DNA of 64,000 nucleotides from Nageia nagi (GCA_050084985.1 JBITNC010000001.1:58094001-58158000), one strand, 5' to 3'. Positions 10,906 through 22,519 are shown, numbered from the stretch's first letter. A program made the numbers and translations. Notes: generated by a model from the letters alone, not told the origin.

Positions 10906-11205
10906 AGTAACCAAGAGGCAAATATTGTTGGTGAATTAATTCAAGATGCTTTAATCATGTCTCATGAAAAGAATGGTGATTATTTGGTTCTTGATTCGGG
11001 TGCTTCATTTCATGCTACTCCACATAAGAACTATTTCTCAAATTACACACAAGGTGACTTTGGTCAAGTATTATTAGGTAATGCACACCCATGCAAGATT
11101 GTTGGTATTGGCAATATAACAATGAAATTACCTAATGGAACATAATGGACTCTTAATGATGCTAGACATATTCCAGACCTTAAAAGAAATCTTATATCAA
11201 CAAGT
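10906..11205 (+). pseudogene. copia aspartic protease
   Basis: The active-site motif LVLDSGASFHAT is intact, with Asp-Ser-Gly-Ala at 10993-11004. A TAA stop at 11143-11145 interrupts the frame, which then continues with WTLNDARHIPDLKRNLIS, the usual junction toward the GAG_pre-integrase domain. Protease would cleave the gag-pol polyprotein. Confidence 0.9.
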
Positions 11206-12396
11206 AAATTGGATAAGGAGGGTTATGTGATGACATTTGGGGATGGTAGTTGGAAAGTAACTAAAGGTTCAATGGTATTTGCAAAGGGAAATTTGGTGGG
11301 GTCTCTTTATTTGCTCATAAATGTCTTTGATTATTCATTGAATCTTGTTTCAATAGGCAATGATGCATCACTATGGCACAATAGGCTTGGACATATGAGT
11401 GAGAAAGGCATGAAAATGTTACACTCTAATGGTTCACTCCCTAATCTAAAAGAGGTTGATTTAGGATTATATGAAGATTGTGTGTATGGAAAACAAAGAA
11501 GGGTTAGTTTTCTTAAAGTTGGCAAAGAAAAGAAGAGTAAAAAATTAGAGCTTGTTCATACGGATGTGTGGGGTCCTGCACAGGTTTGCTCACTTGGGGG
11601 CTCATCTTATTTTGTCACTTTTATTGATGATTGTACTAGAAAGACATGGGTATACTGTATTAAAAAGAAATCTGATGTGTTTGAAACATTTAAGAGGTGG
11701 AAGGCATTGGTTGAGAATGAAACTAATTCTAAGTTGAAATGTCTTAAGTCCGATAATGGTGGGGAATTTTGCAACAATGAGTTTGATTCATTTTGTTCAC
11801 ACAATGGCATTAGAAGGATTAAGGTAGTTCCTAGAACTCCATAGGAAAATGGGGTTGCTGAAAGAATGAATAGGACTATCTTGGAAAGGGCTAGAAGTAT
11901 GAGAATACATGCTGGGTTTCCTTTGAATCTTTGGGCTGATGCTATTGACACTGCTATTTACTTGATTAATAGGGGTCCATCTATGGATTTAGATGGAGGT
12001 ATTCCAGAGGAGATGTGGATAGGCAAAAAGGTGAATTACTCATTCTTGAGAGTCTTTGGTTGTGAGGCTTTTACACATATTGATAAAGAGGATAGAAAGA
12101 AACTTGATGCAAAATCACAAAAATGCTATCTTGTTGGATATGGTGTTAATGATTTGGGATATAGGTTATGGGATTTTGATAACCATAAAATCATTAGAAG
12201 TAGAGATGTTGTATTCAATGAGAAAAGCATGTATAAAGATAGATTGCAAAAGGTTGAGGAACCCAAGTTTGTATCTCTAGAAGATGTTGATCAATATAAG
12301 GGTCCTGTTAATAATAATGTTCAAGCACCTCCACCACAAACACCTCAAACTTTGTCACTTAGAAGGTCCTCAAGGACTAGAAAACCTCCTGAATGA
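11206..12396 (+). pseudogene. copia integrase
   Basis: The GAG_pre-integrase zinc domain shows LWHNRLGHMSEKGM. In its C-X2-C the first Cys is Tyr (TAT at 11470-11472), one G-to-A change from Cys. The catalytic core has TDVWGP (first Asp), KSDNGGEF (second Asp) and ENGVAERMNRT (Glu). A TAG at 11842-11844 sits immediately before that Glu block, where plant copia elements usually have Gln. The C-terminal part includes FGCEAF, KLDAKSQKCYLVGY and VFNEKSMY. The frame ends at TGA 12394-12396, where an Arg codon is common in relatives. Confidence 0.92.
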
Positions 12397-13404
12397 TATT
12401 CTCCTGCTCTTTATCATGTTCTTTATACTGATGATGGTGAACCTAAATGTTTTGATGAAGCTATGCAGGGTGGTACATAGATTAAGTGGGAGCATGCTAT
12501 GAAGGAGGAGATGGACTCCTTACTTAAGAATCAGACTTGGAGTTTGGTTGAGCTTCCAGAGGTTAAGAAGGCACTTACTAACAAATGGGTGTATAGGATA
12601 AAGGAAGAGGGAGACAAGCGATAAAGGTACAAGGTAAGACTTGTGGTAAAGGGTTTTGCTTAGAAAAAAGGTATAGATTATGATGAGATCTTTTCTTAAG
12701 TTGTTAAAATGACCTTGATTAGAGCAATATTGAGTCTTATTGCTACTGAAAACTTGTTTCTTGAACAATTGGATGTAAAGATAACTTTCCTTCATGGGGA
12801 TTTGGAGGAGGATATTTATATGCATCAACCCAAAGGTTTTGAGGTCAAAGGTAAAGAAGGGTATGTATGTAAATTGAAAAAGAGCTTGTACAGTTTGAAG
12901 CAAGCACCTAGGCAATGGTATTACAAGTTTGACACTTTCATGATAACAAATAAATTTGTAAGATGTCAATCAGATCATTGTGTATATGTAAAGAAGACAA
13001 CAAATGGTAACTATGTAATCTTGCTTTTGTGTGTAGATGATATGTTGGTAGCAGGATCTAGTATGCAAGATATTGTTGATCTTAAGAAAAAGTTGGCTAA
13101 TAATTTTGAAATGAAGGATTTGGGTGAAGCTAAACAAATTCTTGGAATGAAAATAACAAGAGATAAATAAAACCACTTGCTTAGACTAAGTCAAGAAGAT
13201 TATATTGATAAGGTTCTTAAAAGGTTCAATATGAAAGATGCAAAATCTGTAACTACACCATTGGCAAAGCATTTTAAACTCACAAAACATTTAAGTCCTA
13301 AGATAGATAAGGAAAAGGAGTACATGACTAAGGTTCCCTATGCTTCGGTAGTTGGGAGTTTAATGTATGCAATGGTATGTACTAGACCAGATATAGCATA
13401 AGCA
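12397..13404 (+). pseudogene. copia reverse transcriptase
   Basis: The same frame continues without indel through stops at about 12478, 12622, 12661, 12697, 13168 and 13399. RT landmarks are EAMKEEMDSLLKNQTW-like entry, LVVKGFA, DVKITFLHGDLEEDIYM, KKSLYSLKQAPRQWY and the catalytic CVDDMLVAGS. The segment ends with YASVVGSLMYAMVCTRPDIA. The conserved Lys-Thr-Ala usual before the FLHGDL block reads Lys-Ile-Thr. Confidence 0.92.
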
Positions 13405-13974
13405 GTGGGAGTGGTTAGTAGATTCATGAACAATCCAGGAAAAGGGCATTGGGAAGTAGTTAAATGGATCCTTAGGTATTTAAGGGGTACTTCTCATTAC
13501 TCTCTATGTTTTGGTGGATCTAACTCTTGTTTGCAAGGTTATGTTGACTCTGACATGGCAGGTGATATAGATGGTGGGAAAAGCACTACAGGATATGTGT
13601 TTACCATTGGAGGTACAGTAGTTAGTTGGATTTCTAAGCTCTAACAGGTTGTGGCTCTCTCCACTACTAAGGCAGAGTATGTTGCAATTACGGAAGGTAG
13701 CAAAGAATTGATTTGGTTGAAGAGGTTGATGGAGGAACTAGGAAAGGTGCAGGAGGATGCGAAGCTATGGAGCAATAGCCAGAGTGCTATCCATCTTGCA
13801 AAGAACTCAGCCTTCCATTCAAGAACCAAACATATCAAATTGAGGTACCACTTCATCAGGACAGCGTTGGAGTATGGTTCAGTCAGTTTAGGAAAGATTC
13901 ACACGTCTCAAAATCCTACAGACATGTTCACTAAAGTTGTTACGAAGGAGAAGTTGGGCTCTTGCTCAACTTGA
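13405..13974 (+). pseudogene. copia RNase H
   Basis: The domain contains YVDSDMAGDIDGGKSTTGY and, after a TAA stop at 13642-13644, VALSTTKAEYVAI, DNSQSAIHLAKN-like (Asp replaced, WSNSQSAIHLAKN) and RTKHIKLRYHFIR. The normal stop is TGA at 13972-13974. RNase H would remove the RNA template during reverse transcription. Confidence 0.9.
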
Positions 13975-14041
13975 ATTGGTCTTAAGGAGTAAAGGCCAAG
14001 ATGAGAAGCTTTTGACCCTTGTTGCAGAGAAGGAAGTCTCC

Positions 14042-14052
14042 AAGTGGGAGAT
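14042..14052 (+). other. copia polypurine tract
   Basis: The sequence aagtgggagat sits directly before the 3' LTR. It is the usual plus-strand primer form of plant copia elements. Confidence 0.85.
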
Positions 14053-14686
14053 TATTGAAAATGGAGACTACAGCTAGCCAGCCAATCGGCCTACCAGCCG
14101 GCCAACCGGCCAGACCCTATCAGAACTGGCCAACCAGCTAAAATAGAGAGCATTTCTTTTCTCATTTGACACCAAATTTCAGTTGCCAAGAAGCCATGAC
14201 ACTTGGATATGAGTTACTGAAGGGTTAGGGGTAACCTCATGACCTTCCAGATCCAACTTGGGTTTAAGTTGGGTTTGTTTGTATCTATAAATAAGAGGCT
14301 TGAGTTGAGGCATATAGATTGAAGTTTGTAAGTAGTTTTAGCAGTAGTTGTGAGTTGCTTGTAATTGTACTTTGGTGGCTTATGTAGATAGCTTGAGAGA
14401 GAGAGATTGTAGTGAGGCTTTGTTGTAGCTCCAAAGTGAAGGTTGTAGCAAGGTTGTGCTACCATTTTGTTGCTTGGAGGACTTGAAAAGAATGTTATGC
14501 AAAAGAATTGAAAGCTTCTCCATGGATGTAGCCTACATTAGGTGAACCACATTATCTCTTGTGTCTCTCATTGTGTGATTGATGTTCATAGTTGTTTGAT
14601 TTCAATATGCTTGAATGTTGTTTTTTTGCCAAGGAGTAGGAGAATTATTGATGCTCTTATTTATATGAAATTATTGAATCCTAACA
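14053..14686 (+). repeat. 3' LTR of the copia element
   Basis: It has the same length as the 5' LTR (634 bp), with no net indel. The first two bases read TA instead of TG (14053-14054), a G-to-A change at the terminus recognised by integrase. Several GGCC/CCGG units of the U3 cluster are altered relative to the 5' copy. Confidence 0.95.
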
Positions 14687-15480
14687 CATATCCATGTCGA
14701 TCACTTATTTTTTTGGTTACAAAAAAGGATAAAACTTGGAGGATGTGTATTGACTATAGAGCACTTAACAAAATCACCATCAAAAATCACTATCCTTTGT
14801 CTTGGATAGATGATCTTTTGGATCAGTTGCAAGGGGAAAGATTCTTCACTAAGATGGACTTGAGAAGTGGATATCACCAAGTTTGAATCAAGGAGGAGGA
14901 TATTTGGAAGACTCCTTTCAGGACAAGACAAGGCCTATTTGAGTGGCTTGTTTTGCCATTTGGTTTGTGCAATGCATCAACCACATTTATGAGGGCAATG
15001 AATAATGTGCTTCATCCATTTATTGATTATTTTATTGTGGTATACTTGGATGATATTATTGTTTATATTTTTAGTTGGGAAGAACATGATATGCATATTA
15101 TACAAGTGTTTCAAGCTTTGCATAGGGAGAAGTTATTATTGAAACATTCAAATTATGAGTTTGGCAAAGAGTATTTGGTGTATTTATGCAATGTTATTAG
15201 TCATGGACAATTTAAGATAGATCCTAGTAAAGTAAGTGTTATAGTATATTAGAAAAAGCCATCTAATGTAACTAAAGTAAGGAATTTCTTAGCTGTTGTC
15301 CAATATTTGAGGAAGTTTATTATTTATTTTTCTCATATTGCTTCACCTTTACATGATGTAACCAGTAAGAGGCAAGTTTTCCAATGGGAGAAACAACAAC
15401 AAACATCTTTTGATACCTTGAAGCAAAATATTTTTAGTGCACCCATGCTTGCACTTCCTAATTTACATAAACCATTTTAA
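14687..15480 (+). pseudogene. gypsy RT, 3' part after the copia insertion
   Basis: The frame resumes after the CATAT duplication with [19 protein letters not shown], then [45 protein letters not shown] and the catalytic VVYLDDIIVY. Stops occur at 14884-14886 (TGA, where relatives have Arg), 15250-15252 (TAG, Trp position) and 15478-15480 (TAA, Gln position). These fit single C-to-T or G-to-A changes. Confidence 0.9.
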
Positions 15481-15840
15481 GTAGAGACTAATGCAAGTGA
15501 CTATGCCATGGGGGTCATTTTTTTACAAGAAGGTAAACCAATTTGCTATCATTCCAAAAAACATTGTGGGGTCATTTTTAATTATCCTACTTATGATAAG
15601 GAAATGTATGCATTGGTTCGAGCTATTAAAAAGTAGAAACATTACTTAATGGGGAAAGAAATATTAAAGTAATTACAAACTTAATCAAAATTACAACAAA
15701 CTAGACATTATAGATGGATGGAATTTAAGCAACAATTTCATCTTGCGCAAGTATAAGAAAGGAATGTAGAATAAGGTTGCTAACATGCTTTCTAGACCAC
15801 ATGTACCTACAAATTTCAAATTATTAACAATGTGAAACAT
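15481..15840 (+). pseudogene. gypsy RNase H remnant with internal deletion
   Basis: The frame has VETNASDYAMGVIFLQEGKP and PTYDKEMYALVRAIKK, then TAG, KHYLMGKE, and jumps to SKLQQTRHYRWMEF. The segment normally carrying HTDHKPL is missing, so one catalytic part of RNase H is deleted. A frame change near 15750 precedes NKVANMLSRP, the usual RNase H tail. Confidence 0.8.
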
Positions 15841-15996
15841 TGAATTTAGGTTGCTAAAAGTGAGCAAATAGGGGTCAATAAGTTCCCTCTCAATGCTAAA
15901 ATATCTTTCGAGTCATTTTTAGAGGCATATGTACAAGATCCTGACTTCGAAGAGGTGTATGAGTAGTTATCTTCATCAAGGTACAAGTATGAGGGA

Positions 15997-17403
15997 TTGA
16001 ATTATTTTCATTTGAAAAATATACTTATTTATCATTTTAATGCATTATGTATAGTTATAGGTGAAAGGATTGGACTGATTAGAGAAGCACATACTTCAAA
16101 GATTGCAAGATATTTTGGGGTTAGAAAGATATTTCATAATTTGCATAGGTATGTATATTGGCCAAAGATGCAAGATCAAGTTACCAAGTACATAAGGGGG
16201 TGTTCTTTATGTTGCACTAGCAAGCCAAGCATAAAAAATTGGGTTTGTATTAGCCACTTCCAGTACCTTCATATCCTTGGGAGTGTATTTCCATAGATTT
16301 TATGGGAGGATTGCCTATGACCAAGAAAGGTCATGACTATCTATTTATTGTTATGGATATATTTAGCAAGATGTGTGTTTTTATTCCTTATAAGAAGATA
16401 ATAATAGGACAACATGCTACAAATTTATTCTTTTCACATGTTTGGGTTCATTTTGGATTGCCTACTTCTATTGTTTCAAATAGAGATAGTAGATTTTTGG
16501 GCAAGTTTTGGACATATTTATGGGAAATGATGGTTATAATGTTGAAGAAGAGCATTGCCTTTCATCTTCAAATGGATGGACAAATCGAGATGGTGAATAG
16601 GATAGTGGTTCAACTCTTGAGGGGTTATTATGTCAAGCATCCTAAGTCTTGGGATGAACATCTTGAATATATCCAACATTCATACAATAGGGCAATTCAT
16701 TCTTCCATTAATAAGATTCCTTTTGAGATTTATTTTGGTTATTTACCATCTTCACCTTTTGATTCTATATTTGGGAAACAAAGGTATAAGGAGATTCACT
16801 TGAGAAAGAGGAAAAGAAAGCTGAAAATTTTGTTGAAAAGATTAGGCAAATTCATTTCAAAGTCCAAAAGCAACTTAAGACAAGCCAAGCCAAGTACAAG
16901 ATGAGACATGACAAACATAGAGTTGACCATAAGTTTCATGTGGAAGACCATGTTTGGTTACATCTTATTAAGGAGACGTTGCAAGAACTAGCTGAGAAGT
17001 TGAAACCTATAAGGTATGGACCATTTGAGATTGTGGAGCAAGTAAGTGAGAATGTTTTTAGATTAAATCTACTCGCATATATGAACATCTATTCGATTGT
17101 GAATTTGTATAATATTTAAAATTGTATGAGCCATCTATGTTGACTGAAGATAAAGCAAGTTTAGATCAGATTTTACCATCTCTTGATGACTTAGCTCTAA
17201 ATTTTATGGATGAACTCAAGAAGGATTCCATATTACAAAAGAAGGTTCATACTATAAGAAGAGGTGAGAAAAAGCTATGGTTGGTTGCATTGAAAGTACA
17301 TAAGCCTAATAAGGCCAAGTGGATGGACAAATCCAAGGTTGGGGAGTTGTATCCTCATCTATGCATTTGTGGTACCAAATGCCTTCTCATTAGGGAGGTG
17401 TGA
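15997..17403 (+). pseudogene. gypsy integrase
   Basis: The zinc-binding region shows REAHTSKIARYFGVRK, VYWPKMQDQVTKYI and CSLCCTSK. The core (16302-16904) has VMDIFSKM (first Asp), SNRDSRFLGKFW (second Asp) and HLQMDGQIEMVNR (Glu). The C-terminal part (16901-17119) has EDHVWLHLIKE, KPIRYGPFEIVEQ and RLNLLAYM. Four frame changes connect the open stretches 15997-16296, 16302-16904, 16901-17119 and 17122-17403. The tail after YEPSML is hydrophilic and has no recognisable chromodomain. Confidence 0.88.
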
Positions 17404-18126
17404 TCCAAATTGGATCATGTCAAGTTGATCTTTGTAGGATTAGTACTCATTCTAGAGGTATTTGTGCTTAGATACTGATCGAAGATTGAAATATGGAGTT
17501 GATTAGTGATAAAAACCATGTTGTTAACAATATGCATTTACTATTTTTAGGCCATTAATGACATGAGTCTTCATGATTCAATAGTGGAAATTGAAGGGGC
17601 ATCGATGATTCAGATAATTGAGTGGGTCAAGATCATCAATCAACATCTTGAAGATGTTTCCAAGCCTATTTAAAGGAACGCTACTCTCTTATTTTGATAA
17701 TGGAGTTTTAGAGAGTTTTGGGGTTTTATGATTGTAAAGATTTGAAGGAAGACCAAGAGTCATTTTGGAATTTTTATAGTTTTGAATTTGTTCTTCTTGT
17801 TGTAGGAGATTGCAGTAGTACTTTAGGAGATGGTATTATCATTATTTTTATGGTATTTCTCTATATGTATGCAATATTGTAATGCCCATAGATAATGAGA
17901 AGAGAAGGCTCCAATTCCATGTTGAACTAGCCCACATTGGGTAAACTAGGGTAAATCATTATGTTGATCTTATTGTGTATGATTGAGATTGTTAATTTGT
18001 AGTTTTACATTCTACAATTTCAAAATTATATGCAATTTAATGGGTCTCATAATGGTGAATATTTTTCAATTTGGATTTGTAAGTGAGGATCTGAGTATGT
18101 TATAAGCATTTGGCAATTATGAATCA
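17399..18126 (+). repeat. 3' LTR of the central gypsy element
   Basis: It begins TGTGATCCAAATTGG after the purine tract and ends near tgaatca, matching the 5' LTR end tagatca. The U5 side carries agcccacattgggtaaac (near 17930-17947). At 728 bp it is probably close to the original LTR length. Confidence 0.75.
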
Positions 18127-19437
18127 ATGAACATAGAATCCACTACTTTTGGCCTCTAATGTTTGATGGTTATGCTAAGGAAATAATGGTATTTGATCTA
18201 TTGGTAATTATATTTATTGTTGTCCATATTTTCTACTAGCTCTGAGACTTCACCTTTAGCATTTACTCAAAACTTTTAATGAGAAAGAAGTGATTTACCA
18301 TCAAATATCTCCTTGAACAATTTTTGCAATGCATATATACATTATTTAAGTGCAAAGCCATTAAGGTAAACACTTAGCCAAATACCTATGCAATTAAAAT
18401 AATACAAGTGAAAAATATTAAGACCTATTGTTACTTTAGATCTCAAGAATAAGTATTATGGAAGAAAACTTGTTTGGATCTCAAACAATGGATAATGTTA
18501 GAAATAATTATCTTAGGCCTTGTAATAAGCAAAATAGATAGCTTTAAAATAAAAATAAAATCAAGGAAGGAATGCATTCTTTGATTTTAACAATTTGCTA
18601 ATAAAAGTCAAGACAAATAACACTATGAGAATTGCCATGATTAAAACTAGAAAATAAAGGAAAACTATTATCGTGTGAAATATGAGAACTAGAAATTACA
18701 AATCTCTTTGCTAATACATCCCAAAGTTCCTTGGAATAGTTCTTGTTATCTTTAGCCAAATTCTTAAGCTCATACTCTATGTTACTGAGCATATTTTACC
18801 AAGTCAATATACTCCCATTAGCTATACAAACTTGATTAACATTATCGATAATGTAATCATGAAGATCATATCCAATCAAATGGATTTACATATCACATAT
18901 CAACATAAATTAGTTATCTTCCCTAAGAGATAACTTATATTCCAATATATAAAATCTATTTTCTATAGAACTAAAGTTTTACTATTGAATATGGTCATAA
19001 TATTAAAATCTACCAAAAAAATCATTTGAAAAAGAAAAAAAATCATTGAAAAATACTTTTATATGAAGAAGTTATGGAAATTTGAAGTTTACACTTTCAC
19101 ATAAAACAATATCTTAACAAATAGAAAAAACCATGAAAGCAATACTTCAATGCTAAAAAACCAAATCATTTATACTATCTTCTATCTATCATAATAAAAA
19201 AAATTATTGAAATATTTACCAAAAAAAATAATGGAAAAATGGCTGAAAAGAGATTGTGGGACTATAGTTAATCAAATATTCCAAGTCCTAACAAATATTT
19301 CATTAATATGGTTAGTACCTTACTATCAAGAACATAACCCATGACCTAATAGGAAAGTGACAAGTGGATTAGCTATTGTGTTAGCCATTGCATATATGTT
19401 AAGGAATGATGATAGTAAATATTTAAAATAATTATCA

Positions 19438-19473
<36 letters not shown>

Positions 19474-21540
19474 AGGTGGAGATATTAGTTGTTACACTAG
19501 CTACCTATCACTTGAATAAAGGGAGAGATCTTTAATAAATTATGCATCATTCCATCAAATATTATTATAAAAGGAATTGAATTTGAGACCGTATGTATAT
19601 GCCTCTAGGATTTATCCATTGCAATACACATTAATTGATTGATGAAAAAAATAAAATTTTTAAATCAAAGGAATAAAAAATTGCATCTATGTGATGGGAT
19701 AAATTTCTTTACTGAGGAATTAAAATAAAATGAGAAGTTTCATGAATATCTATATTAACATATGGAGTTTAATCATGATTATTTCTATATTCAATTATAA
19801 ATACATTTAATAAATGATTAGATCTTAACTTTATAGCATGTAATTGATTAAATATCACTTTTTTTAGGAATATAAATCTTGAAATGATATATACGAAGTT
19901 TTGTTGAGGGACAGGTGGGGGGGGGGTGGTTAAAAGATTGAGTTTATAATAATTTGTAGAATCATTCAATAATTCTATGAGATTCTTATAGTTGCTTTCT
20001 CTTTACCTTTCTATATCTCCAAGTTATGTTTTTCTTTGTTCCCTTCATTCATTAGTGATTCATATGACAACCAAGTAAAAAATGGGGTAAGATAGTAGCA
20101 CAAAAATGTGTAACTTCATGCAACCACCAAGTTAATAATTCAGGGGAGCATTATATTTGTTATATATATTTTCCTTTAAATTATGGGATTGGTTCTGCCA
20201 CCACATTGCTAAAGAGGGGTACCTATAAACATCTAAATTTGATTTTTAGTGTATTAAAAATCATATTTTAGGTATCTAAAATAAATAATTAATTTATGAG
20301 TTTTACTGATATATTTGAGACATTATCTTAATGATTAAGTAAATTATATTGATTATCTCACATAATTTCTTCTTTTGTAATGCAAGGTTCAAGGAGTGTT
20401 AAACGAGGTGACTTGACCATGAAAGAAACTTATATATAAAAGTAGGAATGTTTGAAATAATTATCATGATTTAGATCTTAATAGTTCAACATACTATATG
20501 TGATTAAAAATTATTATCATCACCTACCAAATATGGATCTTTACACCCCATTATTATCATGTAACCTCCATAACTTAGCTATTATTCCTAGATTAGGCTT
20601 TGTTGCAAGTTTAACAAATGATCAACTTTGAGCTTGGGTTTAGTTGTTAAGAGGAATCCATGCGACAATGCATGAGACTCTTTTGTTTTATGTTGATATG
20701 AACAATGAGTAGTGAAAAGAGATTTTCTAAACTTTAGAGGAAAGTTGCTACAAGCCTTTTCAAATTGAAATCTAGCTTCATTCCTTCAAACCTAGTAAGA
20801 ATGACATGTATGTGTTACATTTGTATTCAGATTTGATATGGTCTAATTCACATTTTTATTAATTTCTTGATATCTAATTGTGATAATTCCACGTCTTTAT
20901 TTCATTATTCAATTAATTTTTTTACAAAATCATGAGGCAAATTGTTCTAAGAACCCCCTCATGGCTGCCAGTAGAGTAAATCTTTTAAAGTCTCCACTAT
21001 CCACCTAAAAACTTATAGATATTAGCATGATTATAACCAAATCGTAGCCTAATTACGATGTAATGAAACATCGAATGAGATTCGAATCTAGAACCTCCCG
21101 AAAATCAATCAAAACATTAACCAATGTATTATCCCCTTAAAACATTATCCAATTAAATTAAAATAGTTTTTTTTTAAAACAATATTATTACATAATCATA
21201 AATTAAAATAGATATTATCAATTAAATAAAATAATATTTTAATATCTATAATTATATTAACCCAATTAAATTAGTTTCAACTCATACAAGTATCTTATAT
21301 CCACTTTCATTTTTTTTATTTATGAAATTATTATATTAACCCTCTTCTACACAAATAAATAAATAAATCAACTTTAAAATATTTAACTAAAATAACAATA
21401 TAACCATTTTAAATATCCACAATACCTATAAAGAATATCACTATTTCAATGTCTTGATAACCCCCATGACATACCATCTAATCATCAACTACCTTGCATA
21501 GCCAAACCGTTCAATCATATTTGTCCACACTTCAAATGAT
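18127..21540. other. AT-rich spacer without recognised genes
   Basis: No gene is supported. A minus-strand stretch at 18598-18792 (MLSNIEYELKNLAKDN...) is open for 64 codons, but I recognise no domain. There is an (AT)n microsatellite at about 19438-19472 and a run of ten G at 19917-19926. The rest is AT-rich and unstructured by eye. Confidence 0.5.
19438..19472. repeat. (AT)n microsatellite
   Basis: A nearly pure TA dinucleotide run, interrupted once by tatt. Confidence 0.9.
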
Positions 21541-21547
21541 GACAGCC

Positions 21548-21555
21548 TATAAAAG
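21548..21555 (+). promoter_or_regulatory. candidate TATA box upstream of the LHW-like locus
   Basis: The sequence tataaaag lies just before the first relic resembling an LHW-family first exon (about 21590-21720). The spacing would fit a core promoter, but there is no direct evidence of transcription here. Confidence 0.3.
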
Positions 21556-21589
21556 AATGGCTACTCCTATCAACCACAATCTCATGTGT

Positions 21590-21720
21590 TGTCGCTGCAA
21601 ATCAGAAAACTTGCCCAGGATTTGAAATATATCTAATCTAAAGCGGCCGCATCTAGTTTTCTGGGCACTTCAAGGGAACAGAATAATACGAGCATTCGTA
21701 CCATGGTTGTGCACATAAAT
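21590..21720 (+). pseudogene. possible relic of LHW-like first exon
   Basis: A plus-strand frame reads LVFWALQGNR at about 21652-21681, resembling the conserved YAVFWKL segment that opens the MYC_N domain in this family. A preceding segment (SLQIRKLAQDL) could correspond to the usual LRxxLRSLC start. Stops lie between the two, so if this is the exon it is broken. The match is short and the call is tentative. Confidence 0.3.
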
Positions 21721-22071
21721 CACATTGCCCCACGTTCTGTCTGCCATAGTGCTGTCCAAACAAAACAGTGTAACCTTTCATATCAATTCCAATCACCATT
21801 TTCATCCCATATGCTTTAAACCCACAGAGGAGCATGCCATGCACACAGTTAATCCTTTTTAATCTATAACCATGGTAGATACAAAAAATATCTGCACTAT
21901 ACCCACATGGTTCGATTCTGGTACGTAGGGATTATCTTCTGGTTTTGCACACTCTAAGCATTGTCTTGTAATGAGAGGTATGTGATTGCTCATCACCTTT
22001 TTCTAGTAAAGCACAACTCGGATCATTTTGGTTTCTTGTGAATTTTTGCTATGCATGCTTTTGCAGATGGG

Positions 22072-22175
22072 TGATGAGAGAACATATTGTTGGTAGATGT
22101 ATGGAGAATATGTGATTAGTGATGGATTTGCATCTGCTTTTGTGCTTCCTTGGAGTCCTTGAGCTCCTAAACTAA
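22072..22175 (+). pseudogene. decayed MYC_N exon of the LHW-like locus
   Basis: Following a ttttgcag acceptor-like string (ending near 22066), one frame reads REHIVGRC and the next frame reads GEYVISDGFASAFVLPWSP. Together they resemble the MYC_N motif GEGxVGR...GxxxWI...FAS, which is conserved in the LHW family. The two parts are in different frames and a TAG and a TGA interrupt them. This indicates a degraded exon. Confidence 0.45.
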
Positions 22176-22404
22176 ACTGATGACATGCCAAAATGTATGT
22201 TTTTCCCATAATAGTGTCATAGCATTTTTGTTTCCTTGTTGAAGTTTCTTGATAACTAGCTGACTTGTCTCTTCATATAAATTGTATGGGCAGCTTGATA
22301 ATGGTTGGTATATATGATTGCCGTTATTGTGATTCAAACTTTAGCTAGGTGTTAAAATGATGGTCAGTATTTTATTTTACTTATTTTTATTTTTCATGTT
22401 GATC

Positions 22405-22500
22405 GTGATAACTAGCCCAAATAACAATCATCCTCCCTGGTTTCCACATGGAATATTACAACTCAAAAGGGTTATGTTCTCGTTCAATATTCCCAGCAAA
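22405..22500 (+). pseudogene. decayed MYC_N exon with PHGILQL motif
   Basis: A frame reads PWFPHGILQLKRVMF, which resembles the VVPHGVVQLGS block near the end of the MYC_N domain of LHW proteins. Just before it, another frame reads QITIILPG, resembling the preceding beta strand (IKTIVVIPV). A frameshift is needed to join them. Confidence 0.45.
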
Positions 22501-22519
22501 ACGCTTTTTTAAGAATAAT

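Larger units (their letters stand above)
9403..14686 (+). mobile_element. complete Ty1/copia retrotransposon inserted in gypsy RT
   Basis: The 5284-bp element has two LTRs of exactly 634 bp, a primer-binding site, gag, protease, integrase, RT, RNase H and a polypurine tract. Integrase precedes RT, which defines Ty1/copia. It is flanked by a perfect 5-bp duplication CATAT (9398-9402 and 14687-14691). I count about 34 differences between the LTRs (about 5%), mostly transitions, so insertion was long ago but after the host gypsy element was in place. The coding frame has eleven premature stops and no frameshift. Confidence 0.95.
6286..18126 (+). mobile_element. Ty3/gypsy LTR retrotransposon, interrupted by nested elements
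   Basis: Related LTRs lie at 6286-7417 and 17399-18126, with a primer-binding site after the first and a polypurine tract (agggagg, 17392-17398) before the second. Internal order is gag, protease, RT, RNase H, integrase, as in Ty3/gypsy. The RT gene is split by a complete copia element (9403-14686), and the 5' LTR is enlarged by a copia-type LTR fragment. Removing the copia element and one target copy leaves about 6.55 kb. The coding region has frameshifts, stops and an RNase H deletion. No convincing target duplication is visible (atcga before, atgaa after). Confidence 0.85.

Noticed and set aside
18598-18792. Minus-strand 64-codon frame as a possible copia gag remnant
   Set aside because: The only similarity is a loose KELWDVL string; no zinc knuckle or further domain.
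21641-21650. NotI-type GCGGCCGC site as a possible cloning scar
   Set aside because: An isolated 8-base site (gcggccgc) in native-looking context; no vector sequence on either side.
21653-21844. 63-codon minus-strand frame with several Cys and Tyr
   Set aside because: No domain recognised. It overlaps, in antisense, the region resembling an LHW first exon, so it is more likely a chance frame.
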